DNA from: Agreia sp. VKM Ac-1783
GTDB taxonomy: Bacteria; Actinomycetota; Actinomycetes; Actinomycetales; Microbacteriaceae
Assembly (NCBI RefSeq): GCF_900177765.1
Contig: NZ_FXWI01000003.1
Coordinates: 620,001-684,000, forward strand
Length of the DNA: 64,000 bases
Direction: 5' to 3'
Part shown: positions 6,935-16,863 of the stretch, in pieces
Position numbering within the stretch: position 1 is the first letter of the stretch
Layout: every line of letters starts with the position of its first letter
Program-made: the position numbers and the translations under genes
Notes under the pieces: generated by a model
The model's database searches: none
Told to the model about the DNA's origin: nothing
The model's input: the letters and a program-made list of their open reading frames with translations, nothing else

Positions 6935-9900
6935 TTGCTTATCAACGCCCAAAAAACTCCCCGTACCCGGGGTCAGCAGCGTGGAAAGGCGGCGATCGCT
7001 CTCTCGGTCGTCACCGCCCTCGTCGCTGGTGGAATGCTCGCCGGAGCGAGTGCCCCCGCTCCCGCCCTCGCCGCCGACGGCAGCGTGGAGGGTCGCGTCT
7101 ACCGCGACTTCAACTCGAACGGAGCCTTCGATTCCGGTCACACACCCACGTCTGGCATCGCGAACGACCGGGGTCTCGGCGGCATCACGGCCACCGCGAC
7201 GGATGCGCGAGGCAAGGTCTGGTCGGCTACGACCGGCGCCGACGGAACGTATTCCATCCCCGTCGAAGGCTCATCGGGATCCGCGGTGCGTGTGGAGTTC
7301 TCGGGCGTGCCGTCGGAGTACAAGCCTGCCGCGCACGGAACGGACAACGGCACAAGCGTTCAGTTCGTCTCGGTCGGCGACAGCGGCGTCGACTACGGGG
7401 TGAATGCTCCGGAGGACTACTCGCAGGGCAACGCCCCGATCGTCACGGCGATCCAGTACTCGGGGCTCGCCAGCTCGGACGGCCTGAAAACCACGCCGGC
7501 CATCGTTGCTCAGCCCTGGAGTTCCAGCTACGCGAGCAACCAGGCGCAGCAGGCCGGCGGTTCCGGCGGCTATCCCGGTCGAGTCGTTCTGGCCACGGTG
7601 CCGCAGGTCGGAAGCACATGGGGTTCCGCGTTCCAGGCGAGCACCGGAAGCCTCTTCGCGGCGGCCACCTACAAGCGTCACGCGGGCCTCGGCCCGCTGG
7701 GCATCGGCGGCATCTATCGCGTCACCAAGGCGGTAGACGCCAAGGGCGACCTGGCGTCGTCTGGTTCCGAGGTGCAGAGCTGGTTCGACGTCTCCACCCT
7801 CGTCAACGTCGGCACCGTGCCGTCAGATGCAGACCGAGGACTGAGTTTGCCCGGCACTCCCGCGCACGACACCGACGCTTTCGTGCAGGCCGGCAAGGTC
7901 GGAATCGGCGCCATCGCCGTGAGCACCGACCAGAAGTCGCTGTACTTCGTTAACCTCTTCGACAAGAAGATCTACCAGCTCGACATCAGCAACCCCGAGG
8001 CCGCTCCCACTCTCACCGGCAACACCGACGGCATCGACCTCGGCCTCACCGACGGGCAGCGTCCCTGGGCCCTGACCGTGCACCGCAACCAGCTCTTCGT
8101 CGGCTACGTCGACAGTGGTGAGCAGATGGCGGTTCCGTCCTCCGCTGCTGCCGCGAACATGCAGCTCCACGTGAAGAGCGCTCCCGAGTCCAACACCGGC
8201 TCCTGGACCAGCGTGCTCGACGGTTCGCTCGGCTATGCCAAGGGCGACACTCTGAGCGGTGCGAATGTGCCGCTGAATCAGCAGGCGCCCGTGCTCCGTT
8301 GGAACTCCTGGGTCAACGAGTGGAAGGGTGGCTGGGGATCTGTGTCGCGCACCGGATGGGGCAGCGACGTGCAGGACTACCCGCAGCCCATCCTCACCGA
8401 CATCGACTTCGACACCGACGGCTACATGACGCTGGCCATGGCCGACCGTACGAGCATCCAGGGTGGAAACCGCAACTACGGCACCGACACCACCGACAAC
8501 ACCACGTACTACCAGACAGTCGCCAGCGGCGACCTTCTCGTCGCCGCTCCCACGGCGACGGGCTATGCGCTCGAGAACAACGGCAAGGTCGGCGACCGTC
8601 CGACGTCTGCCAATGCGGGCAACAACGAGGGCCCGAACGGCGGCGAGTACTACAACGACCGTCAAGCCCTCGGCACGGGCGGAAGCCACCGCGAGGTCGC
8701 GCTGGGTGGCCTCGCCACGCTCGCCGGAGTCGATTCGATCGTCGCCACGACTTACGACCCCCTCAACGATGTGCGCGTCACAGGACTCAACTGGTTCCAG
8801 CCCTCTACGGGCAAGCCGATCAGTGGTTACCAGCAGATCGCCGATGCCAATGGCCTCCCCGAGGCAGGCGACACCACCAAGCCGAGTCCTTCGGGAACCT
8901 TCCAGAAGGGTGGTGGCCTCGCTGTCGTGCAGGCTCTCGCCCAGCTCGCCCCCGTGGAGATCGGAAACCGGGTCTGGTTCGATGCCGATCAGGACGGCGT
9001 CCAGGATGCCGACGAGCCCGCGTTCGACGGCGTCACAGTCGAGCTCCTGAATGAGGCCGGCACGGTCATCGGAACGACCACGACGAAGAACGGCGGGGAG
9101 TACTACTTCTCCACCACCGATCCGGCTCTCGAGGCCGCGGGCTTCGTTCCCGGAAGCGGAAACTACACGGTTCGCTTCGTGAAGCCCACGAGCGGAACCG
9201 CCTTCACCAACGACCCGACGTTCGGCACGGTCGACTGGAGCGAGGTCAGGTTCACGACGCCCAACGCCGGATCCAACGACAGCGTCGACTCCGATGCCGT
9301 TCCGACCGCAGACGACTCGTCGGCCTCGATCGCGATCGTGCTCGGAGGCCCGGGTGAGAACGACCACACCTACGACGCAGGCCTTGTAGCCAACGGCACT
9401 CTCGCCGTGGTGAAGAAGATCTCTGCCGACGGGGGTGTCGCTCCGGCCGGAGCCACCTACACGGTCACCCTCGCCGCCACGGACTTCCGCGGTGACAAGC
9501 TCGACGTGGGCACCAATGCGAGCATCGTCGTCGACCCGACCGACACGGTCGGCAAGACGGTGACCCTCCCGGTCGGCTCGTCGGCCACGATCACCGAGGA
9601 CAAGACCTCTGCGGTGCGCGACTACTCGGTGAGCCCGACGGGCGCCGTGAAGGTGACGGGAACGCGCGCTGCGCCGACCGTCATCACCGTCACGAACACC
9701 TTGGTCGCAGACGGCTTCTTCGAGGTCACCAAGTCGGTCACCGGTGCCGCCGCTGGCTCCGTTTCTGCCCAGCAGCAATTCACCGTCAGCTACACCTACC
9801 CGGGTCTGGCCGAGCCCAAGACGCTCACCCTCACCCCGGGCAGCACGGCAAAGTCGGATGCCATTCCGTTCGGCACCGTGGTGACCGTCAGCGAGGCGAT

Positions 9901-11872
9901 CCCCACCGGAGCGCCTGCGGACGTCAGCTGGCAGACGCCGATCTGGACGGTTGACGGCGGTACCCCGGCCCCGAGCGCCTCGACCACGCTGACAATCGGC
10001 GACGGATCGACGGTCGCCGTCGGTCTGGAGAACCCGACCCTTCAGCTGCTCAACGGCTTCTCGGTGACCAAGCTGGTCACGGGTGATGCCGCAGAGTCCG
10101 TGCCCGACGACTTCGCCTACACGGTGAACTACATGACGCCCGGCCAGACGGCCAAGCAGCTCACGCTCACGAAGGCCGATTCGGTCAAGACCGTTACCGA
10201 CCTTCCGCGTGGCACAGTGGTCACCCTCTCCGAGGTGGCGCCGGGCGAGGCTGCTCCCGACGTGAAGTGGGGCACACCCGTGTGGTCCGGCCCCGGAGTG
10301 ACCACGAACGCCGACGGCACAGCGAGCTTCACGATCGGTGAGGTAGCCGTTCAGGTCGTACTCACGAACCCCACGGAACTCCGTCTCGGATTGTTCTCGA
10401 TCACGAAAGATGTCACCGGCCCCGCCGAGGACACGCTGACCCCGGGCTTCACCTTCACCGGCACCTACCAGGCGGCCGGCGACACCGTGGCGAAGCCGTT
10501 CTCTGTGACGAATGGCTCGACCTTCACCAGCTCGGCACTGCCGGCGGGTACCGTCGTGACGCTCACCGAGAACGCCCCGCAGGGTGGTCTTCCTGAGCTG
10601 TCTGGCTGGGCCAAGCCGATCTTCCTGGTCGACGGTCAGCCGATCGGAACAGACGGCCCGGTCACGATCACGATCGGCGCGGACACCACCGTGGCCGTGG
10701 CGCTCGAGAACCCGACGACGGTGACTCCGCAGGTCTCGATCGTCAAGGGTGATGTCGTCGACGGTGTCTTCCACGACGCCGACACGATGCTCGATGGCGA
10801 GTTCTACCAGCCCGGTGAGACCCGCCAGATCAGCATCACCGCGACGAACACGGGAACAGACAGACTGCGCGAGATCGTGCTGCACGATGACACCCTCTCG
10901 GGTGCGGCCATCCAGTCGCTCGTCTGGACGTTCCCCGACGGCAGCACGGCCGCGGCGAGTGTCGTTGACGGAGAGCTCACGGCTCGCTGGGACGGGACCT
11001 TCGCCCCCGGTACAGCCGAATGGATGCCCGGCGCGACCATCACGGGAACGGCGACTCTCACGGTCGCCAACTCGGATGCGGCTGCGCATGTCGACCGCGT
11101 GACGGTCGATGCCACGGGTGCCGCCACGGGTACCCCGGTGACCGACGACAACGTCTACAACGCGTACACGGCGGCCATCCAGGTCATCAAGTACGACGGC
11201 TCGCTCGCCGACCCCGTCGTGAAGGACGCAGCCGGAAACTGGATCGTGCCGGCGAAGCCGCTCGCCTCTGCCGGGCAGGACGCGAACGACACTGATCACG
11301 CCGTGACCTACGAGGCCGGCAAGGCGAAGCACGTGCGCTGGGTCGTCACCAACACGGGCAACACCTGGCTCACCGAGATCAATCTCGCCGACGCGACCCT
11401 GTCGGGCCCGAACGTCACCAACTGGACGAGCGACCTCAGCGCGTTCGGTGGACCGAGCTCGTACAGCTTCGTGAACGACGGAACCTGGCACGGCATGCTG
11501 CCCCCGGGAGCGTCGTTCTTCTCGGACGGCACCCTGACCCTCGGCGCGAACGAGTCTCACGCCGACGACGTGACCGTCGTCGGAACGCCGATCGTGCCCG
11601 AGGTCGACGAGAACGGCGTGCCCACGGGCAAGCCCCAACTCGACGAGAACGGCAAGCCGGTCGTGTCGCGCAACCCCGACGGAACGCCGCGCACGCTGAC
11701 CGATCACGACCCGTTCCACGCGGTCACTCCTGCCGGAGCGTCGACAGCGGCGCTTCCGAACACCGGGCTCGACGGCGCTGCGGGCCTGCGGGTCGCTCTG
11801 CTGGCACTTCTGACGGCGATTGCAGGTCTGGGTGCTCTGATGCTCGTGCGCCGGCGCCGAAGCCAGGAGTAA
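6935..11872 (+). CDS. LPXTG-type cell-wall surface protein with SdrD-B and DUF5979-like repeats
   Basis: 1645 residues from TTG 6935, chosen because GGAAAG lies 7 nt upstream and the product then starts with a clean signal peptide (basic KTPRTRGQQRGK, hydrophobic core, cleavage near ALA46). An ATG at 6878 would add 19 unlikely residues. Residues about 49-140 hold an SdrD-B-like domain (GRVYRDFNSNGAFDSG). About 140-670 read as a beta-propeller-like region. A second SdrD-B domain follows (VWFDADQDGVQDADEPAFDG, about 674-815). Four related units resembling DUF5979 then follow at about 819, 927, 1040 and 1152 (the last three with VTK-VTG or ITK-VTG openings). LPNTG is at 1607, followed by a hydrophobic stretch and RRRR. 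Sortase should link it to peptidoglycan; none is in the window. Adhesion is likely; the ligand is unknown. Confidence 0.88.
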   Translation: MLINAQKTPRTRGQQRGKAAIALSVVTALVAGGMLAGASAPAPALAADGSVEGRVYRDFNSNGAFDSGHTPTSGIANDRGLGGITATATDARGKVWSATTGADGTYSIPVEGSSGSAVRVEFSGVPSEYKPAAHGTDNGTSVQFVSVGDSGVDYGVNAPEDYSQGNAPIVTAIQYSGLASSDGLKTTPAIVAQPWSSSYASNQAQQAGGSGGYPGRVVLATVPQVGSTWGSAFQASTGSLFAAATYKRHAGLGPLGIGGIYRVTKAVDAKGDLASSGSEVQSWFDVSTLVNVGTVPSDADRGLSLPGTPAHDTDAFVQAGKVGIGAIAVSTDQKSLYFVNLFDKKIYQLDISNPEAAPTLTGNTDGIDLGLTDGQRPWALTVHRNQLFVGYVDSGEQMAVPSSAAAANMQLHVKSAPESNTGSWTSVLDGSLGYAKGDTLSGANVPLNQQAPVLRWNSWVNEWKGGWGSVSRTGWGSDVQDYPQPILTDIDFDTDGYMTLAMADRTSIQGGNRNYGTDTTDNTTYYQTVASGDLLVAAPTATGYALENNGKVGDRPTSANAGNNEGPNGGEYYNDRQALGTGGSHREVALGGLATLAGVDSIVATTYDPLNDVRVTGLNWFQPSTGKPISGYQQIADANGLPEAGDTTKPSPSGTFQKGGGLAVVQALAQLAPVEIGNRVWFDADQDGVQDADEPAFDGVTVELLNEAGTVIGTTTTKNGGEYYFSTTDPALEAAGFVPGSGNYTVRFVKPTSGTAFTNDPTFGTVDWSEVRFTTPNAGSNDSVDSDAVPTADDSSASIAIVLGGPGENDHTYDAGLVANGTLAVVKKISADGGVAPAGATYTVTLAATDFRGDKLDVGTNASIVVDPTDTVGKTVTLPVGSSATITEDKTSAVRDYSVSPTGAVKVTGTRAAPTVITVTNTLVADGFFEVTKSVTGAAAGSVSAQQQFTVSYTYPGLAEPKTLTLTPGSTAKSDAIPFGTVVTVSEAIPTGAPADVSWQTPIWTVDGGTPAPSASTTLTIGDGSTVAVGLENPTLQLLNGFSVTKLVTGDAAESVPDDFAYTVNYMTPGQTAKQLTLTKADSVKTVTDLPRGTVVTLSEVAPGEAAPDVKWGTPVWSGPGVTTNADGTASFTIGEVAVQVVLTNPTELRLGLFSITKDVTGPAEDTLTPGFTFTGTYQAAGDTVAKPFSVTNGSTFTSSALPAGTVVTLTENAPQGGLPELSGWAKPIFLVDGQPIGTDGPVTITIGADTTVAVALENPTTVTPQVSIVKGDVVDGVFHDADTMLDGEFYQPGETRQISITATNTGTDRLREIVLHDDTLSGAAIQSLVWTFPDGSTAAASVVDGELTARWDGTFAPGTAEWMPGATITGTATLTVANSDAAAHVDRVTVDATGAATGTPVTDDNVYNAYTAAIQVIKYDGSLADPVVKDAAGNWIVPAKPLASAGQDANDTDHAVTYEAGKAKHVRWVVTNTGNTWLTEINLADATLSGPNVTNWTSDLSAFGGPSSYSFVNDGTWHGMLPPGASFFSDGTLTLGANESHADDVTVVGTPIVPEVDENGVPTGKPQLDENGKPVVSRNPDGTPRTLTDHDPFHAVTPAGASTAALPNTGLDGAAGLRVALLALLTAIAGLGALMLVRRRRSQE

Positions 11873-11896
11873 CAGGCTCTCGTAGCTGACAGGAGA

Positions 11897-11928
11897 GGGG
11901 CCCAGGGAACACACGTTCCCTGGGCCCC
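11897..11928. terminator. Strong hairpin terminator between the surface protein and lhr
   Basis: GGGGCCCAGGGAAC (11897-11910) and GTTCCCTGGGCCCC (11915-11928) form a perfect 14-bp stem with an ACAC loop, followed by CTTTCCC. It lies 25 nt after the surface-protein stop and between convergent genes, so it may serve both. The 3' arm also forms the first unit of the tandem array that follows. Confidence 0.75.
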
Positions 11929-12015
11929 CTTTCCCGTTCCCTGCGTCAGCCGCCGTTCCCTGAGCATGTCGCCGTTCCCTGAGCCGACTCCCGTTCCCTG
12001 AGCCTGTCGAAGGGA
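11915..12015 (+). repeat. Tandem array of 19-nt units ending in a dispersed REP-like element
   Basis: Units starting GTTCCCTG begin at 11936, 11955, 11974 and 11993, exactly 19 nt apart; a related unit begins at 11915 (21 nt). The first six or seven bases are constant while the second half of each unit varies. The last unit contains the full dispersed core TCCCTGAGCCTGTCGAAGGG found elsewhere in the window. It lies between the surface-protein terminator and the lhr stop. Confidence 0.7.
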
Positions 12016-12037
12016 AGAATCGCGACGCGCCCCGACC

Positions 12038-15000
12038 TCAGGAGGCTCGAAGTCGCAGGCCCTGCGGTGTGGCGCCGAACCCGGCGGCCTCGAGAGCGCG
12101 GCCGATCTCGGTGCCCACGGCGTACTGCCCGTTGACCTTCTCGACCGTGAGCTTGGCGACGCGCCCGCTGATCACGGTCGCCGCGAGGCTCGCGCTGGCG
12201 TTCGCGAGTTCGTCATCGTTCTCGGCGAACGAGAGCAGCGTCTTGCCTCCCCGTTCGACGTAGAGCACGAGTCGTCCGTCGACGAGCACCACGAGGGCGC
12301 CCGCTTTGCGGCCGGGCCGGTGGCCGGTGCCTCCGGGCCAGGGCAGAGCAGCGCCATAGGGGTTGGCGGGATCTGTCGCGGCGAGCGTGACGCCCCTGTC
12401 GGTCACCGCCCTCGCGTCGTTCTTGCCGGGATGCCGCTCGGCCATCGCCTCGGCAGTGAACGAGCGCAGACGATCGATCGTGCCCCCGGTGGCGAATTGG
12501 GATGCGCCTAGCGTCTCGACGAAATATCCGCGACGAGCGCGCCCGGTCTCTTCGAACCCGGATAGCAGCCGATATGCGAGCGCGAAGCCGCCCACGATGC
12601 GCTCGGCCATAACGGCGCCCTTGGTGACCACCCCGTAGCGCTCGAGCAGCATGTCGCCGAGCGCATGCCCGCGAATGGTCGCATCCGTCTCGGGGTCGGG
12701 CAACAGCGACCAGCGACCGCCCGCGGTGGGCGGACCGACCCGGGTGACCATGGTGGGCCGAGCGTAGGAGCGGCCTCGGTAGAGCTTCGATCGGGGTGCG
12801 CTGCGCTTGGTGCTGTGGGCGGTTTTGCCTCCGCCGGTGAGTGTACGGAGCGGAGCGAGCGTGTCGTTCGTGATGCGGCCGGCCCAGACCAGATCCCATA
12901 GTGCGGTCACCAGCTCTGCGTCGTCGACGGCCGAACCGAGCGCGGTGCCGACCGTGTCTGACAGGGTGCGGAAGAAGAAGGCACCCCCGCCGTCGAGTGC
13001 ACCGAGTACGGCCTGCTGCAGCATCGTCGCTTCGAGCGGTTCGGCGAGGGGGATCGTGAGCGGAGCGGTCTCGGCGAGATGAAGCGCGACCCAGCCGTCG
13101 TTGCCGGGCAGAGAGCCGACGCCCGACCAGATGACCTCGCCCGTGGCCGTGAGCTCGTCGAGCATGGCGGGGCTGTACTCGCGCACGCGACTGGGCAGAA
13201 TGAGGGTCTCCCACGCCGAGGCCGGAATCGGTACCCCGGCGAGCTGGTCGATGACCGTGGCCACTCCGTCGATTCCGCGCAGGCTGCCGCCGACGTGCTG
13301 CCACGTGGGCAAGAAACGGGCCAGGGTCGTGGTGTCGACGGGTTCGACCTCGTGCCGGAGGGCCGCGAGCGAGCGTCGTCTCAGTCGGCGCAGCACCTCG
13401 ACATCGCTCCACTCCGTTCGCGCGGCGCCCGGAGTGTCTGCGCCCAGAGGCCTGAACTCGCCTTCGAGCACGCGCCGGGCACTCTCGAGCCGGCGGAGCG
13501 CATCCAGAACGACGGCGGAGCCGAGGCCATACCGGGTGGCCGCCTCGGCCACGGTGAACGGCGCGTGGGTGCGAGCGTAGCGCGCCACGAGGTCGGCGAC
13601 AGGATCGGGCACGGGCTCGATGAACGCGTCGGGAACGCCATAGGGAATGGGCGTACCGAGCGCGTCGCGAAGCCGACCGGCGTCTTCGATGGCTGCCCAG
13701 CGCTCGTCGCCCGCGATGGTGACGACGAGGGCCCGACGGGCGTCGACGAGCCCGGCGAGCAGATCGGATGCGTGGGGCGCGGCCTCGTCGACGAGCCTCG
13801 CTGTGACCTCGGCCAGAGACAGCGGCCCGAGCACTCGGATGAGGTCGGCCACGCCCTCGAGGTCGCGCGCCTTGCGGTCGGGGGCGAGCCGCTGCAGCTC
13901 GAGTTCGGTCTGGGCGATGACACCGGGGTCGAGGAGTTCGCGCAGTTCTGCTCGCCCCAACAGCTCTGACAGCAGCGTCGGATCGAGCGAGAGCGCGGCA
14001 GCCCGGCGCTCGGCCAGGGGGCTGTCTCCCTCGTAGACGAACGACGCGACATAGCCGAACAACAGCGACTTGGCGAAGGGCGACGGATCGTGCGTCTCAG
14101 CCTCGACGACACGGATGCGGCGCGCCTCGAGGTCGCGGGCCAGGCCGATGAGGGCCGGCAGGTCGTAGACGTCTTGCAGGCACTCACGAATGGTCTCGAG
14201 AATGATGGGGAAGCTGGGGAATTTTCGGGCCACGTCGAGCAGCTGAGCGCTGCGTTGGCGCTGCTGCCAGAGAGGTGAGCGCTTGCCCGGGTTCTGTCTC
14301 GGCAGCAGGAGAGCTCGGGCAGCGTTCTCGCGGAAACGAGAGGCGAAGAGGGCGGACCCACCGACCTCTTGGGTGACGATCTGCTCGAGTTCGTCGGCTT
14401 CGAAGAGAAACAGCTCGGCGCCCGGCGGCTCGCTCTCGGTGTCGGGTAGCCGCAGAATGATGCCGTCGTCGTTCGCGACGGACGCCCCGTCGATGCCGAA
14501 ACGCTCGCGCAGGCGCGCGCCGATGGCCAGAGACCAGGGGGAGTGCACCTGCATGCCGAACGGGGAGTGCAGGATGACGCGCCAGTCGCCCAGTTCGTCG
14601 CGGAAGCGCTCGATGACCAGGGTCTTGTCGCTCGGTACATGTCCGGTGGCTTCGCGCTGCTCTGTCACGAACGTGACGAGGTTGGTGGCGGCGCGCTCGT
14701 CGAGCCCCGCGCTCGCGGTCATGCGCGCCGACTCCTCGGCATCCGCACCCGCGAGCTTGCGGGTGAATTCGCCGATGGCGCGACCGAGTTCGGCCGGCCT
14801 GCCCTGGCCGTCACCGCGCCAGAACGGCAGACGCCCCGGCTCGCCGAAGGCGGGCGTCACGAGTACGCGGTCGTGGGTGATCTCTTGGATGCGCCAACTC
14901 GTGGCGCCCAGCGCGAAGACGTCGCCGACGCGCGACTCGTAGACCATCTCTTCGTCGAGTTCGCCCACGCGGTTGCCGCCCTTGGCGGTGGATGCCGTGC

Positions 15001-16786
15001 CCGAGGCCTGTTGGGACGCCGCGCCGCCGACCATGAAGACGCCGAAGAGCCCGCGGTCGGGGATGGTGCCGCCGCTGGTGACCGCGAGGCGCTGGGCGCC
15101 AGGTCGGCCCGTGAGGGTTCCCTCGTCGCGATCCCACACGAGACGGGGGCGCAGCTCGGCGAACTCGTCGGAGGGGTACCTGCCCGCCAGCAGGTCGAGC
15201 GTCGCCTCGTAGGCCGAACGGGGGAGACCCGCGAAGGGAGCGCTGCGCCGGATGGTGTCGAACCACTCCTCGACATCGATCGGTTCGAGTGCGCAGGCGG
15301 CCACGGTCTGCTGGGCCAGGATGTCGAGGGGGTTCGTGGGCACGGAGAGCGACTCGATGAGCCCCTCGGTCATGCGCAGGGAGGCGACGGCGGAGTGCAG
15401 CAGGTCGGCCCGATGCTTGGGGTAGAGGATGCCCCGCGAGACCTCGCCGACCTGGTGCCCGGCCCGACCAACGCGCTGCAGGCCGCTGGCGACGCTGGGG
15501 GGAGACTCGACCTGCACCACGAGATCGACTGCGCCCATGTCGATGCCGAGTTCGAGGCTCGAGGTGGCGACGACGCACCGAAGACGGCCGGTCTTGAGGT
15601 CGTCTTCGATGACCGCGCGCTGCTCTTTCGAGACGGAGCCGTGATGGGCTCGCGCGAGGATCGGCTCGTCGGCGCCGTCGCCCGCTCTGGCGCTGACGCT
15701 TGCCGGGAGACCCTTCGTCTGGCCGGCCTGCCCCATCATCGCGGCGGGAGTCCGGCCTTTCGTTGCCTGAGCTTGTCGAAGGGTGCCCTCGTCGCGAACC
15801 CCTTCGACGGGCTCAGACAACGACGACGACCGCGATTCTTCGAGCCGTTCGAGGTAGATCTCGTTGAGTCGAGCGGTGAGCCGCTCGGCCAGCCGCCGGG
15901 AGTTGGCGAACACGATCGACGAGCGGTGGGCGAGGATGCGATCGACGATGCTCTCTTCGACATGCGGCCAGATCGACCCCTGACCGCCACCAGAGCCGTC
16001 GTCTTCTCTGAGAGCGCCCGCTGCGGAGCCCTCGCGCTCGCCTGCGGAGGGCAGCGCGGTCATGTCGTCGACGGGAACGACGACCCGCAGATCGAACTTC
16101 TTGGTCGAGGTGGGCGCGACGATCGTGACGGGGCGGCCGCCCGCCAGAAACCGCGCCACCTCTTCGCGAGGACGCACCGTGGCCGACAGCCCGATTCGTT
16201 GGGCAGGCTTCTCTAAGAGCCCGTCGAGCCGCTCGAGCGAGACAGCGAGGTGCGCGCCACGCTTGGTGGCGGCGACGGCGTGCACCTCGTCGATGATGAC
16301 CGTCTCGACCGTGGAGAGCGACTCACGGGCGGCCGAGGTGAGCATAAGAAAGAGCGACTCGGGAGTGGTGATGAGGATGTCGGGAGGGTTCTTCGACTGA
16401 TTGCGCCTGTCGGCCTGCGTCGTATCGCCGCTTCGTACGCCGACCTGGATGTTCGGAGGCTCGGTGCCGAGACGCTTGGCTGTCTGTGTGATGCCGACCA
16501 GCGGAGAGCGGAGGTTGCGCTCGACGTCGACGGCCAGCGCTTTAAGAGGGGAGATGTAGAGAACGCGAACGCCTGCCTTCGCCGGCGGGGGCTCTGAGGT
16601 GAGACGGTCTATCGACCAGAGGAAGGCCGAGAGCGTCTTGCCCGACCCGGTCGGAGCGACGACCAGGGCGTTCGAGCCGGATGACACGGCCTCCCACGCG
16701 CCGAGCTGCGCGGGTGTGGGCGCGCTGAACGCCCCGCGGAACCACTGCTGTGTCGCGGGAGAGAATCTGTCGAGCACATCGCCCAT
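12038..16786 (-). CDS. lhr: Lhr-family ATP-dependent helicase
   Basis: 1582 residues from ATG 16786, preferred over the upstream GTG because AGGA stands 8 nt before it. This is the long Lhr form: Lhr-core plus a C-terminal extension. Walker A APTGSGKTLSAFLWS, DEVHAV (Walker B), SAT motif GLSATVRPREEV, then helicase domain 2 with ARAHHGSVSKEQR, SSLELGIDMGAVDL and QRVGRAGHQ. It translocates 3'-5' on single-stranded DNA and unwinds RNA:DNA; a role in repair is known in mycobacteria and E. coli. Oddity: residues about 323-342, in the linker between the two RecA domains, are encoded by an inverted pair of the genomic REP-like element. The gene faces DUF4916 divergently. Confidence 0.93.
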   Translation of the reverse strand: MGDVLDRFSPATQQWFRGAFSAPTPAQLGAWEAVSSGSNALVVAPTGSGKTLSAFLWSIDRLTSEPPPAKAGVRVLYISPLKALAVDVERNLRSPLVGITQTAKRLGTEPPNIQVGVRSGDTTQADRRNQSKNPPDILITTPESLFLMLTSAARESLSTVETVIIDEVHAVAATKRGAHLAVSLERLDGLLEKPAQRIGLSATVRPREEVARFLAGGRPVTIVAPTSTKKFDLRVVVPVDDMTALPSAGEREGSAAGALREDDGSGGGQGSIWPHVEESIVDRILAHRSSIVFANSRRLAERLTARLNEIYLERLEESRSSSLSEPVEGVRDEGTLRQAQATKGRTPAAMMGQAGQTKGLPASVSARAGDGADEPILARAHHGSVSKEQRAVIEDDLKTGRLRCVVATSSLELGIDMGAVDLVVQVESPPSVASGLQRVGRAGHQVGEVSRGILYPKHRADLLHSAVASLRMTEGLIESLSVPTNPLDILAQQTVAACALEPIDVEEWFDTIRRSAPFAGLPRSAYEATLDLLAGRYPSDEFAELRPRLVWDRDEGTLTGRPGAQRLAVTSGGTIPDRGLFGVFMVGGAASQQASGTASTAKGGNRVGELDEEMVYESRVGDVFALGATSWRIQEITHDRVLVTPAFGEPGRLPFWRGDGQGRPAELGRAIGEFTRKLAGADAEESARMTASAGLDERAATNLVTFVTEQREATGHVPSDKTLVIERFRDELGDWRVILHSPFGMQVHSPWSLAIGARLRERFGIDGASVANDDGIILRLPDTESEPPGAELFLFEADELEQIVTQEVGGSALFASRFRENAARALLLPRQNPGKRSPLWQQRQRSAQLLDVARKFPSFPIILETIRECLQDVYDLPALIGLARDLEARRIRVVEAETHDPSPFAKSLLFGYVASFVYEGDSPLAERRAAALSLDPTLLSELLGRAELRELLDPGVIAQTELELQRLAPDRKARDLEGVADLIRVLGPLSLAEVTARLVDEAAPHASDLLAGLVDARRALVVTIAGDERWAAIEDAGRLRDALGTPIPYGVPDAFIEPVPDPVADLVARYARTHAPFTVAEAATRYGLGSAVVLDALRRLESARRVLEGEFRPLGADTPGAARTEWSDVEVLRRLRRRSLAALRHEVEPVDTTTLARFLPTWQHVGGSLRGIDGVATVIDQLAGVPIPASAWETLILPSRVREYSPAMLDELTATGEVIWSGVGSLPGNDGWVALHLAETAPLTIPLAEPLEATMLQQAVLGALDGGGAFFFRTLSDTVGTALGSAVDDAELVTALWDLVWAGRITNDTLAPLRTLTGGGKTAHSTKRSAPRSKLYRGRSYARPTMVTRVGPPTAGGRWSLLPDPETDATIRGHALGDMLLERYGVVTKGAVMAERIVGGFALAYRLLSGFEETGRARRGYFVETLGASQFATGGTIDRLRSFTAEAMAERHPGKNDARAVTDRGVTLAATDPANPYGAALPWPGGTGHRPGRKAGALVVLVDGRLVLYVERGGKTLLSFAENDDELANASASLAATVISGRVAKLTVEKVNGQYAVGTEIGRALEAAGFGATPQGLRLRAS
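15763..15820. repeat. Inverted pair of the REP-like element inside the lhr coding sequence
   Basis: Arm 1 (15763-15783) and arm 2 (15800-15820) are inverted copies of the core, matching each other at 18 of 21 positions, with a 16-nt centre. On the coding strand it is translated in frame as SEPVEGVRDEGTLRQAQ. The frame is kept on both sides and the site is a variable loop, so the helicase should stay functional. Confidence 0.75.
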
Positions 16787-16863
16787 AGGCTCCATCCTCA
16801 CGCATACCGCCGACAGCGTGTCCTGCGGCGCTCGCGGCTGGCCACGTGGGGTAAGAATGGACT

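Noticed and set aside
7823-11914. 1363-codon open frame antisense to the surface protein
   Set aside because: High-GC coding regions leave long open frames on the other strand; it has no recognisable domains and its codon pattern is a mirror of the sense gene.
11936-12015. Possible CRISPR or attachment-site array
   Set aside because: Units of 19 nt are contiguous and share only their first half; there is no cas gene, integrase or tRNA nearby.
15763-15820. Insertion sequence in lhr
   Set aside because: Only a 58-nt inverted pair, no transposase and no visible target duplication; treated as a REP-like element.
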